A stretch of DNA of 8,201 nucleotides from Holdemanella sp. Its GTDB lineage: Bacteria; Bacillota_I; Bacilli_A; Erysipelotrichales; Erysipelotrichaceae. Position numbers and translations under genes: made by a program. Below, in pieces: positions 1 to 7,070 of this stretch. The DNA lies in the NCBI GenBank assembly GCA_021442845.1, contig JABUSD010000055.1, forward strand, positions 1 through 8,201, written 5' to 3'. The notes under the pieces were generated by a model. It ran no database searches, was not told the DNA's origin, and saw nothing but the letters and a program-made list of their open reading frames with translations. Within the stretch, counting starts at the first letter, position 1. Every line of letters starts with the position of its first letter.

Positions 1-1426
1 TATCAATAAAACGGTGCTTGACCCCTACCTGTTTTAACTGAGGAAGGGGATTGCGCACCGATAATTCGTTCAATAAAAGAATTTTCTGCGTGCCTCCACA
101 TATCATGCCAAGAGCACGGCTTCTTTCATTATCTAGAATATATTCCTTGATTGAATAATCTTCCTTTAATGCTCTGGCATCTTCGATGACTCTAGCTTCA
201 ACTTCTCCACCACCAATGGTATCGAGTGTAAAATCTTTTCCCACCAGCATCATAGATCCCACACCTCTTGGAGCACTTCCCTTTTTATCAATGACAATAC
301 ACAAGACTCCATTTTTATCAGTATGAAGCAATTCATGGGATATAGAAGAAGCAAACTTACTATTCTTGACTTGAATAATCTGGGCTAGAATGCTGATTCC
401 TATTTCAGATGGTGTCTGTGCTTTGATATCCAAACCGATAGGTGCATGAATTGATACAAGTTTTTCTTCTTCAAAGCCATCCTTCTTTAACTGTTCCAAC
501 GTTTTAATGACTTTCTTTTTAGAACCAATCATACCTAAATAGGTATAGTCTGTTGCCAATATCCTTTTTACACATTCATAATCATCTTTATGGCCTCGCG
601 TTAGTACAACATAATAAGCATGGTTTACTAGATATGCATTTAAATTATCAAAAGAGTCATAAATCACTTCTACCCCAGAAGGAAATCTATGTCTATCTGC
701 AAATTCTTTTCTATCATCCATGACCTTGATATGAAAGTCTAAATGAGAAGCTATTTCCACAAGGCTTGTACTGACATGCCCTGCCCCACATATAAATAAT
801 GTCGGTTTTTCTTCAAACCAGTTTACATCTACCAAATTCACATCAAGATTCTTTTCCAGTAATTTTCCTATGACTCTTGTATATAAGGAATCAACATGCG
901 TTGGATAGACAGTCATCTTTTTATCCTTTAATTTCTCTTTATAGATATGAATTAACTCCTGTATATGCTCTGCCTTTACCGTTTCATTGCCATCCTTATT
1001 GTATAATGCATATCGATGGCATACATCCTTAAACTTCTTTCCTATCGCATTTAATCCGGTAACGAGAACAATTTCATCTACATTGTCATAGATAACCGGT
1101 TCATTCTCATTGGGATATTTAATCGGTAAACGTTTTGATCCATCCGCTTCAATTAAAACATAATCAGCCAAAGGGCAGATTTCATAATATACATCCATTG
1201 GAACAGGCCCAATCTTATCATCACAATCACTTCCTACCATAAGACAGTCCTGTTTTAATAAGGCTTCTTTTATTTCTTTCACATCAACACTGACAAGGGT
1301 ATTCTCCTCCTTCGCCATATGAGTTGAAGTCACTATTAAAACTTTCTTCTTCATCGATATAAGTTCTTGTGCTTTCTTTTTGATGGCGGTTGTCTTACCA
1401 CCTGATCCAATATATGCGATTATCAT
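1..1426 (-). CDS. YqeC-XdhC fusion, selenium-dependent Mo hydroxylase maturation protein (3' end cut by window edge)
   Basis: The frame is open for 475 codons from ATG at 1426 to the left edge, with no stop; I translated it by hand. Residues 1-200 resemble YqeC, the selenium-cofactor accessory protein: a P-loop-like IGSGGKTT at 6-13, VLIVTSTHM at 29-37 and the family signature LIEADGSKRLPIKYP at 91-105. Residues 207-355 are the Rossmann domain of XdhC: FICGAGHVS at 212-220, VMDDRKEFADR at 235-245, TRGHKDD at 276-282, YLGMIGSKKK at 296-305 and HAPIGLDI at 327-334. Residues 374-475 and onward look like the XdhC/CoxI domain: KKGSAPRGVGSMMLV at 381-395, IGGGEVEA at 404-411 and GMICGG at 440-445. 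In ordinary XdhC the CoxI domain comes first, so the order here is inverted. XdhC proteins load or sulfurate the Mo cofactor of xanthine dehydrogenases; YqeC is tied to the selenium-dependent forms. The ATG is 1 nt past the activator stop (TAGTATG), behind only a weak purine-rich tract, so translation is probably coupled. Confidence 0.85.
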   Translation of the reverse strand, partial: MIIAYIGSGGKTTAIKKKAQELISMKKKVLIVTSTHMAKEENTLVSVDVKEIKEALLKQDCLMVGSDCDDKIGPVPMDVYYEICPLADYVLIEADGSKRLPIKYPNENEPVIYDNVDEIVLVTGLNAIGKKFKDVCHRYALYNKDGNETVKAEHIQELIHIYKEKLKDKKMTVYPTHVDSLYTRVIGKLLEKNLDVNLVDVNWFEEKPTLFICGAGHVSTSLVEIASHLDFHIKVMDDRKEFADRHRFPSGVEVIYDSFDNLNAYLVNHAYYVVLTRGHKDDYECVKRILATDYTYLGMIGSKKKVIKTLEQLKKDGFEEEKLVSIHAPIGLDIKAQTPSEIGISILAQIIQVKNSKFASSISHELLHTDKNGVLCIVIDKKGSAPRGVGSMMLVGKDFTLDTIGGGEVEARVIEDARALKEDYSIKEYILDNERSRALGMICGGTQKILLLNELSVRNPLPQLKQVGVKHRFID

Positions 1427-1427
1427 A

Positions 1428-2186
1428 CTATCTTCTTTCTTTTTTCATTTTCTGGTATCCAATAATGGCAGCTCCAATTGCACCTGTATAACTGCCTAAT
1501 TCATGAGTATATACAGTTCTGTTTGTATATTCACTTAATTTATTGGCAAATACTTTATATCCACTAAGCCCACCACTGAAGTAGATATCATCAAACAGAT
1601 TCAATTTCATAGAAAACTTAGCTGTCCTATCACATATTGCCTCAATTGCACCCAGGGCAATGTCTTTGGATTCATACTTCTTAGCTAACAATGAAATCAT
1701 TTCACTTTCCGCAAAAACAGCACACATGCTGCTCATCTTAATCGCATGGGCATCCCTTACATAATCATCCAGAGATTCTTCTATCTTTAAGACACGTATC
1801 ATCATCTCTATAAAACGACCTGTTCCAGCTGCACATTTATCATTCATCAGAAAATCACAGACATTTCCATATTCATCAATCTTGATAACCTTACAGTCCT
1901 GTCCCCCAATATCAATGACAAATCGCGTAGATGGATGAAGATATAATGCACCTTTAGCATGACAGCTGATTTCTGTTATCTTCTTATCACTGGTGTCCAA
2001 TAAATTTCTTCCATATCCTGTTGTTACCACATAACAATCTTCTCTTTTCAATTGATTGTATACATATTCCATTGTTTCCTGTGGTTTATTGCCGGTTGGC
2101 ACACATAAAAGTTCAACAATTTCATTTCCATCGTATAAACAAGCTTTTGTGAGTGTGGACCCTGAATCAATTCCAAGGCTATACAT
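1428..2186 (-). CDS. ATP-dependent activator of the double-cubane reductase (HgdC/YjiL-like, BadF/BcrA ATPase family)
   Basis: This 252-residue protein belongs to the ASKHA-fold activators of 2-hydroxyacyl-CoA dehydratases and related reductases. These are homodimers that hold one [4Fe-4S] cluster between subunits and use ATP hydrolysis to push an electron at very low potential into a partner. Visible motifs are LGIDSGSTLTK (4-14, phosphate loop), FVIDIGGQDCK (89-99), MNDKCAAGTGRFIE (114-127) with the expected cluster ligand Cys118, SSMCAVFAESE (152-162) with the second ligand Cys155, and YFSGGL (202-207). Length matches the family (about 250-260). I chose ATG 2186 over an in-frame TTG at 2204 because GGAG (2200-2197) lies 10 nt before the ATG and the protein then begins MYSLGIDSGS as relatives do. 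It starts 1 nt after the stop of the reductase gene, its obvious partner. The family is certain; the electron acceptor is inferred from adjacency. Confidence 0.92.
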   Translation of the reverse strand: MYSLGIDSGSTLTKACLYDGNEIVELLCVPTGNKPQETMEYVYNQLKREDCYVVTTGYGRNLLDTSDKKITEISCHAKGALYLHPSTRFVIDIGGQDCKVIKIDEYGNVCDFLMNDKCAAGTGRFIEMMIRVLKIEESLDDYVRDAHAIKMSSMCAVFAESEMISLLAKKYESKDIALGAIEAICDRTAKFSMKLNLFDDIYFSGGLSGYKVFANKLSEYTNRTVYTHELGSYTGAIGAAIIGYQKMKKERR

Positions 2187-2187
2187 A

Positions 2188-3336
2188 CTATAACATCTCC
2201 ACAAAGGCTGCCATTCTTAAATCCAATTGTCCTATATCGCTTTGTGAATAATCCGTTTCAATGGCAATATATGGAAGATTCTTCTTTTCATTAACATATC
2301 GTTTGATTCCATATGTTTCAACATTGTATGTATGGCATGCCTGTAATGTCATATCCACTACACCATCTACTTTAAATTCATCAATCATTCGTCCCAACAA
2401 TTCAAAACGGTTTGGATTTGGAGACATACAGGAACATCCAATCGCTAAATATCGTTTTGCGATATTTTCATAGATATCCCCTTCTAACTCTACATTCTTA
2501 TCGATGGTTTTCATACCAGTACAGTTTTCAAAGGCAACCACTACCCCACCATTGTTTTCAATGGCACGAATTACTTTTTCAGTTGCTCCACCTATAGGAC
2601 ATCCTGTTAAAAGAATACGTGGTCGTTTATCAATCATTTTACCATTTGCATATTCTTCTTTAATCTTTTCTGTTATAGCCTTAATTTCTTCAATTGCTGC
2701 TTTCTTATCAAATTTAAATCCAGATCCATACAATACTTTAAACAGATCCTGTCCTAACATTGGAGCTGGTTCATTTGCCATTAAATAACTCAATGCTTTT
2801 AAAGCATCTCTTTCATCATTTTTAATCTTTGTAGCTTCAATTAATTTTTCATCTGTGATTTCACATTCAAATCGTTTTTCAAGCACTTCTTTAAACTTCT
2901 TGCATTCATTGATCCATAATTGAAGTCCATCTTCACTCTGGCTATTTGGAAGTTCCATGACATGCACTTCTTTGAATTCACCTAAATATTCATACATTTT
3001 CTTCTTTCCATCACATGTAGTTTCTCCAATAATCAAATCTGAGAAATAGAAGAATGGACATTTATCAGTAATCGCGAATCCATAGCTTGATTTAATCAAC
3101 GGACATAGATTTCGTGGCAATATCTTTTCGGCATCCCCTACAGTTTCATCACTTGTAGAACATAAGCCAACACTGGCAGCACCTGAAGCCAGGATAAACT
3201 CTTGTGGTAAATAGGTACAGAATGTTCCAACAACAGGAATCCCTTTCTCTTTTAATGCCTTAACGGAAAGAAAAGAATTCTTTCTCTGCTGGACAAAACT
3301 TTCAAATACCTCTGGTAGTTCTTTTTTAATCTTCAT
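2188..3336 (-). CDS. Double-cubane-cluster anaerobic reductase (DCCP; HgdB/YjiM-like, 2-hydroxyacyl-CoA dehydratase family)
   Basis: 382 residues, typical for the single-subunit double-cubane proteins; the related 2-hydroxyacyl-CoA dehydratases have two different subunits. Cysteines sit in family contexts: GTFCTYLP (Cys40), NLCPLIKSSYG (Cys78), DKCPFFYFSD (Cys93), GETTCDGKKKM (Cys108), LLTGCPIGG (Cys246), ENCTGMK (Cys272), AIGCSCMSPNPNR (Cys301, Cys303) and LQACHTYN (Cys334). Characterised members carry an [Fe8S9] double-cubane cluster and, when charged by their ATPase, reduce small molecules such as acetylene; the natural substrate is not settled. The oxygen-sensitive cofactor points to strict anaerobiosis. 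The gene overlaps the cysteine desulfurase by 11 nt and has an AAAGGA site 8-9 nt before ATG. It is followed directly by its activator. The absence of a second HgdA-like subunit argues against a true acyl-CoA dehydratase. Family assignment is firm; a role in selenium or Mo-cofactor chemistry is my inference from the operon. Confidence 0.9.
   Translation of the reverse strand: MKIKKELPEVFESFVQQRKNSFLSVKALKEKGIPVVGTFCTYLPQEFILASGAASVGLCSTSDETVGDAEKILPRNLCPLIKSSYGFAITDKCPFFYFSDLIIGETTCDGKKKMYEYLGEFKEVHVMELPNSQSEDGLQLWINECKKFKEVLEKRFECEITDEKLIEATKIKNDERDALKALSYLMANEPAPMLGQDLFKVLYGSGFKFDKKAAIEEIKAITEKIKEEYANGKMIDKRPRILLTGCPIGGATEKVIRAIENNGGVVVAFENCTGMKTIDKNVELEGDIYENIAKRYLAIGCSCMSPNPNRFELLGRMIDEFKVDGVVDMTLQACHTYNVETYGIKRYVNEKKNLPYIAIETDYSQSDIGQLDLRMAAFVEML
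2197..2200 (-). promoter_or_regulatory. Ribosome binding site of the reductase activator
   Basis: GGAG on the minus strand, 10 nt before ATG 2186, within the final codons of the reductase gene (GTG GAG ATG). It supports the ATG at 2186 over the in-frame TTG at 2204, which would overlap the site itself. Confidence 0.65.
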
Positions 3337-4423
3337 AAATAATTTCCTTTAATCCTTTTATTAATATATCGATTTCATCCATTGTGTTCTGTAATCCAAA
3401 ACTGATACGAACCATGGATTTAGTCCCATAATGATTATGAACAAGAGGAGCACAATGAGCCCCTGATCTTGTACATATATTGTACTTATTTGATAGTTTA
3501 TCACTAACAATCGCTGCATCCATTCCTTCTATATTAAAGGAGATGACACCCACTGTATTCGCTTTTTCTCTATAAACATGCACTTTATCTATTTTCCTTA
3601 ATTTTGATAGACAGTATTCTTCTAAGTCTTTTTCATGTTTATAAATAGTATCTAATCCATATTCATCAATAAAATCCAATGCATAATATAAACTGATAAT
3701 ACCTGGTACATTTAATGTTCCTGCTTCCAATTTTGTTGGATAGATGGATGGATGTACCTTACTAAAGGAATCAATTCCACTTCCTCCAACAACAAGTGGT
3801 TTTATATCCACATCGGTATTGATACAGATACCACCAATTCCTTGTATTCCCATCAATCCTTTATGTCCTGAAAAACATAAAATATCAATGTGATTCTTTT
3901 TCATAGATATATCAATATGCCCTGCACTCTGCCCTGTATCTACAATGAATAAGATATTGTGTTTTTTACAGATTTCTCCTGCATAGGCAATATCCTGTAT
4001 TTCTCCGGTTACATTGGATGCATGATTTAAAATAATTGCCTTGGTGTTTTCCTTTATATACGATTCTATTGTATATATATCCTCTATAATATCTAAATCA
4101 CAGTTTGTCTGATAGAGGGGTCGTAATACACTATTGTGCTCATAAATGGATGTGATGACATGATCCTTTTTAGTAATAAGTCCTTTAATAACCGTATTTA
4201 AACTCTGGGTCAATCCTGATGTAAAGATAACTTTTTCAAAGTCATCACAATCAAAAAACGTAGCCAGTTTTATTCTTGTCTTCAGTACCATTCTGGAAGC
4301 ACTTAAACTATTTGCATGGGATCCTCGATCTGGATTGCCTGGATTGTTTAGATAGTCCAGTATTCCTTTTTTAACCGCTTCCGATTTAAATTGTGTTGTA
4401 GCGGCATTATCAAAATAAATCAT
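3326..4423 (-). CDS. Cysteine desulfurase family protein, EF2568 type (class V PLP enzyme)
   Basis: 365 residues of the NifS/SufS/CsdB fold, class V aminotransferases that strip sulfur (or selenium) from cysteine (or selenocysteine) onto an active-site cysteine. Visible: MIYFDNAATT at the start, YEHNSVLR with PLP-stacking His96, NHASNVTG with Asn137, VDTGQSAGH with Asp162 and Gln165, FSGHKGLMG with the Schiff-base Lys188, and TRSGAHCAP with catalytic Cys324 near the C terminus. These are all the residues needed for activity. The subgroup with this start and the RSGAHCAP loop is the one seen beside orphan SelD genes (EF2568 of Enterococcus faecalis is the namesake). It overlaps yqeB by 4 nt (ATGA) with a GAGG site before the ATG, so it is translationally coupled. 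The likely job is to feed persulfide or perselenide sulfur/selenium to SelD, YedF, the DUF3343 protein or XdhC. Which element it delivers cannot be read from sequence. Confidence 0.92.
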   Translation of the reverse strand: MIYFDNAATTQFKSEAVKKGILDYLNNPGNPDRGSHANSLSASRMVLKTRIKLATFFDCDDFEKVIFTSGLTQSLNTVIKGLITKKDHVITSIYEHNSVLRPLYQTNCDLDIIEDIYTIESYIKENTKAIILNHASNVTGEIQDIAYAGEICKKHNILFIVDTGQSAGHIDISMKKNHIDILCFSGHKGLMGIQGIGGICINTDVDIKPLVVGGSGIDSFSKVHPSIYPTKLEAGTLNVPGIISLYYALDFIDEYGLDTIYKHEKDLEEYCLSKLRKIDKVHVYREKANTVGVISFNIEGMDAAIVSDKLSNKYNICTRSGAHCAPLVHNHYGTKSMVRISFGLQNTMDEIDILIKGLKEIIYED

Positions 4424-5217
4424 AGTTTTCCTCGTCTATATAAAATGGCTTCCAATACACCACCAGCAATGCATCTTGCCTTATCTGAAATGGTAAAACA
4501 GTTATCATATTCTTCCAATCTTGGATCGATATCAGCAATTTTGAATCCTTTTGTAACTGGATAGCCGTCTCGAATCAATCCTCTTAATAATCCATCCATA
4601 GAAGCTTCGACTTTTACATCTCCAATCGTTGCGATAACATCCCCTTTTTTCACAATATCCCCTATCTTATTGATATTGTGTAAAACACCTTTGGCAGGAG
4701 AATGAATCACTCTTTCTTTGCCATATCCTTTAATCAGTCCTGGTATTCCTGTATTTGGAATGGCACTGCCCTTTTCAATGAGCCTTCCTAGATTATGTCC
4801 TCTTTGTGTTTCTATAACAATATCCACATCAACACCTGCTTCAAATCCAGGGCCTAAAGCAATGGTGATTGGTGCCATGGATTGGTTTGTTCCCATATTC
4901 TTTTTCGCTAAAATCGCATCTACAACAATTTCTGGTTTTAAAGTTTCTATTGCATTTCCTTCTTCATCTACAAACATGACTAGTTTCCCTTCATCTAAAA
5001 AAGAAATAGCTTCTTCTAAGGAATGCGATAAAATACAGGTTACATCCTCTACCTTTTGAACACCTTCATATACGGCTTCACTGAATGCGACATGTCTTCG
5101 AATGGCAGACGGATGCTCAATTTCAAGCACTAATACTTTAAATCCCGATTTATATAATTTATAGATTGTACCTGTGGCAATATCCCCACCACCTCGTACA
5201 ATAACCAGATTTTCCAT
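4420..5217 (-). CDS. yqeB: YqeB / EF2563-family selenium-dependent molybdenum hydroxylase maturation protein
   Basis: 265 residues matching the stand-alone EF2563 family: RGGGDIATGTIYKLY near the N terminus (8-22), EIEHPSAIRRHVAFSEAV (32-49), VVDAILAKKNMGT (98-110), IALGPGFEAGVDVD (119-132), IETQRGHNLGR (135-145) and DKARCIAGGVLEA (245-257). These blocks correspond to the C-terminal half of E. coli YqeB, where I recall an XdhC-like module fused in front; here that module is absent. Family members occur with selenium-dependent Mo hydroxylases and orphan SelD; the biochemical step is unknown. Residues 171-230 (SPAKGVLHN, KKGDVIATIG, DGLLRGLIRDG) have the short-strand, glycine-turn pattern of a biotinyl/lipoyl-type barrel, but no MKM lysine is present. 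The start codon overlaps the yedF stop (TAATG) without a clear ribosome binding site, so it probably relies on re-initiation. Confidence 0.9.
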   Translation of the reverse strand: MENLVIVRGGGDIATGTIYKLYKSGFKVLVLEIEHPSAIRRHVAFSEAVYEGVQKVEDVTCILSHSLEEAISFLDEGKLVMFVDEEGNAIETLKPEIVVDAILAKKNMGTNQSMAPITIALGPGFEAGVDVDIVIETQRGHNLGRLIEKGSAIPNTGIPGLIKGYGKERVIHSPAKGVLHNINKIGDIVKKGDVIATIGDVKVEASMDGLLRGLIRDGYPVTKGFKIADIDPRLEEYDNCFTISDKARCIAGGVLEAILYRRGKL

Positions 5218-5819
5218 TATGGCTTTAAAATCTTTGTCGCATTGTTCATCTTTTCTACAATGTCATACATATTTGTGACATTTCCAATTGCCAGCTTATC
5301 GGTAATTTCATAGAAATTTAAACATGTACCACATGTAAAGATTTCTACACCGTTTGCTTCTAAAGTCTTTAGATCCTCTAGTGCATCACTTCCTTCAATG
5401 GTCATATAGGCACCTGAATTGTAGAACAACATTGTATCTGGCAATTTATCCTGTTTTGTAAGGGCAAAGATAAACGCCTTTAATAAAGATTTCCCTAGCT
5501 TTTCTGCTCCATTTCCCATTTCATTGCTTCCAATCACTACAACTGTATTTTCTTTAACATTTGGCATACAGACAATTTCCTCTTCTTCTTTCTTTATTTC
5601 CTTTACTGTGATATATACATGATATTCATCATTATTGATTTTTTCACTTCTTACATCATATCCTCTTACATTAGAAAACTTTGTTAAGTTCTGTACTGCA
5701 ATTTCATTATCAACAAGAACTTCTACGATTTCATTTTCTTTCATCGATTTGATTTCTTCCTTTGTGTTAACCACCGGTAATGGACAAGCAAGTCCTAGTG
5801 CATTTACTACATGTTTCAT
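5217..5819 (-). CDS. yedF: YedF, sulfurtransferase-like selenium metabolism protein (TusA-like + DsrE-like domains)
   Basis: 200 residues with two domains. Residues 1-75 are a TusA/SirA-like fold with the CPxP-type motif GLACPLPVVNT (9-19), where Cys12 is the likely persulfide/perselenide carrier. Residues 88-200 are a DsrE-like domain (VVVIGSNEMGNGAEKLG at 93-109, LFYNSGAYM at 131-139) containing a CGTC pair, Cys163 and Cys166. This two-domain layout and length define the selenium-associated YedF family found next to SelD, including organisms that do not make selenocysteine. ATG 5819 is chosen over an upstream in-frame ATG at 5840 because GGAGG (5833-5829) lies 9 nt before it and the protein then begins MKHVVNALGLACP like relatives. 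It starts 1 nt after the selD stop and ends overlapping yqeB by 1 nt. Likely role: hold and transfer Se or S between the desulfurase and SelD or the maturation proteins (inference). Confidence 0.92.
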   Translation of the reverse strand: MKHVVNALGLACPLPVVNTKEEIKSMKENEIVEVLVDNEIAVQNLTKFSNVRGYDVRSEKINNDEYHVYITVKEIKKEEEEIVCMPNVKENTVVVIGSNEMGNGAEKLGKSLLKAFIFALTKQDKLPDTMLFYNSGAYMTIEGSDALEDLKTLEANGVEIFTCGTCLNFYEITDKLAIGNVTNMYDIVEKMNNATKILKP

Positions 5820-5820
5820 A

Positions 5821-6840
5821 TTAAATAACCTCCACATCATATTCTTTCTTATTTATGATTTCACCAACAATGCATGCTGGTATATTTGACTGATTCATTT
5901 TTTCTACAATTTCCTTGGCATCTTCCCTTTTTACCGAGAATAGTAATCCCCCACTCGTCTGTGGATCAAATAAAATTTCTTCCATTATGAAATCCTTATG
6001 TTTGAATAAAACTTTTCCATCCATGAAATTGCGATTCTTTTGAGCAGCCCCTGTTAAATAAAACTCTTCAATATATCCTTTACATTCCTTGATATAGGGA
6101 ATATCTTCGTGATAGACAAGAGCTGAATACTTCCCACTTAACATTTCACTTAAATGGACAAGAAAGCCAAAGCCTGTTACATCCGTGCAGCCATGCACAT
6201 CATAATCTTTTAATATATCGGCTGCATATTTGTTTAAAGTTGTCATGGAATCTGTTGCCTTTTTTAATGCATCCCTACTAGCTGCCTTGACACGATTAGC
6301 GGCCATGACAATGCCAACACCTAATGGTTTTGTCAGAATTAAAGCATCTCCAAACTGAATTCCATTGTTTGTATATATCTTTGAAGGATTCACAAAGCCA
6401 GTTACACTCATCCCGTATTTGATATCTTCATCGTTGATGGAGTGTCCTCCTACAAGGATTCCACCTGCTTCCAATACTTTGTCATTTCCTCCCTGTAATA
6501 TCTTTCCAAGGATATTCATATCCAGTTTTTCGGGAAAGCAGACAATATTCAAACATGTTTTGACCTCTCCACCCATCGCATAGACATCACTCATCGCATT
6601 ACAGGCAGCTATCTGTCCAAATACATAAGGATCTTCCACCATTGGTGGGAAAAAATCCAATGTAGATACAATTGCCAATTCATCATTGACTTTATATATA
6701 GCTGCATCATCACTATGATCAAAGCCTACCAATAGATTTTCGTCTTCTTTTTTTGTCAATTTCGATAAGACACTATCCAGAGCTTTGGCTCCTAGTTTTG
6801 CAGAACAGCCTCCACTCTTACAGAAAATAATATCTTCCAT
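5821..6840 (-). CDS. selD: Selenide, water dikinase (selenophosphate synthetase), Cys form
   Basis: SelD makes selenophosphate from selenide and ATP, the activated selenium donor for all known specific selenium pathways. The 339-residue protein shows the family hallmarks: SGGCSAKLG (9-17) with catalytic Cys12 (codon TGT, where many relatives carry selenocysteine) and Lys15, equivalent to Cys17 and Lys20 of the E. coli enzyme; DHSDDAAIY (41-49) for Mg-[11 protein letters not shown] (59-66); [19 protein letters not shown] (73-91); VGGHS (130-134); [14 protein letters not shown] (217-230); and [10 protein letters not shown] (291-300). Length is normal. The start overlaps the DUF3343 stop by 1 nt (TAATG), with GGAGG 10 nt upstream. 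There is no in-frame TGA. No selA, selB, selenocysteine tRNA or tRNA 2-selenouridine synthase gene is in the window; the neighbours instead indicate the selenium-dependent Mo hydroxylase route. Confidence 0.97.
   Translation of the reverse strand: MEDIIFCKSGGCSAKLGAKALDSVLSKLTKKEDENLLVGFDHSDDAAIYKVNDELAIVSTLDFFPPMVEDPYVFGQIAACNAMSDVYAMGGEVKTCLNIVCFPEKLDMNILGKILQGGNDKVLEAGGILVGGHSINDEDIKYGMSVTGFVNPSKIYTNNGIQFGDALILTKPLGVGIVMAANRVKAASRDALKKATDSMTTLNKYAADILKDYDVHGCTDVTGFGFLVHLSEMLSGKYSALVYHEDIPYIKECKGYIEEFYLTGAAQKNRNFMDGKVLFKHKDFIMEEILFDPQTSGGLLFSVKREDAKEIVEKMNQSNIPACIVGEIINKKEYDVEVI
5829..5833 (-). promoter_or_regulatory. Ribosome binding site of yedF
   Basis: GGAGG on the minus strand, 9 nt before ATG 5819 and embedded in the last codons of selD (GTG GAG GTT again). 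It decides the yedF start at 5819; the alternative ATG at 5840 has no such site. Confidence 0.75.
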
Positions 6841-7070
6841 TAGATTAAAACCTCCACCATCTGATCATAATCCAGACGATTCTTTTCAACATACTCTTTC
6901 CAGAATGTTTCATCTAAATTTTTACTTGCCCAGGCAAGCCCGCATCCGGCATCGATTTCTTTTGGAAGCGGTATAATTCTTCCATCTACCTTTCCTTTTG
7001 ATACATCTTCAAAATACATAGCCTTTGTCGTTGTCTTAAATGTAATGACCAGATATCTTTCCTTATTCAT
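6840..7070 (-). CDS. DUF3343 small protein, putative Se/S carrier
   Basis: A 76-residue protein matching the DUF3343 (Se/S carrier-like) family: [10 protein letters not shown] (13-22), [18 protein letters not shown] (30-47) with the single Cys43 in the family's AGCGLA context. The predicted role of the family is as a small cysteine carrier of selenium or sulfur, based mainly on its neighbourhoods; I know of no firm biochemical proof. ATG 7070 is preferred to in-frame starts further upstream, which lie inside the regulator gene and lack a ribosome binding site; GAAAGGT (7086-7080) sits 9 nt before 7070. It overlaps the regulator by 8 nt and selD by 1 nt, so all three are translationally linked. 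Too short to carry an extra domain; no signal peptide or membrane segment. Confidence 0.88.
   Translation of the reverse strand: MNKERYLVITFKTTTKAMYFEDVSKGKVDGRIIPLPKEIDAGCGLAWASKNLDETFWKEYVEKNRLDYDQMVEVLI
6851..6855 (-). promoter_or_regulatory. Ribosome binding site of selD
   Basis: GGAGG on the minus strand, 10 nt before the selD ATG and fully inside the last codons of the DUF3343 gene, where GTG GAG GTT encodes Val-Glu-Val. Strong initiation in addition to the TAATG coupling. Confidence 0.75.

Noticed and set aside
2187..2204. TTG start for the reductase activator, six residues longer
   Set aside because: It would overlap its own ribosome binding site; ATG 2186 has a GGAG at 10 nt and gives the family's usual N terminus.
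2188..3336. Annotation as a 2-hydroxyacyl-CoA dehydratase or benzoyl-CoA reductase subunit
   Set aside because: There is only one HgdB-like subunit with a cysteine pattern like the double-cubane proteins and no HgdA-like partner or CoA-metabolism genes nearby.
6781..6840. Possible selenocysteine codon in SelD or another operon protein
   Set aside because: SelD residues Cys7 and Cys12 are both TGT, and all genes are uninterrupted by TGA; no UGA-recoding is needed.
2261..6976. Plus-strand open frames of 60-113 codons across the operon
   Set aside because: They lie opposite well-supported minus-strand genes, show no family motifs, and lack ribosome sites; they are shadows of the AT-rich coding strand.
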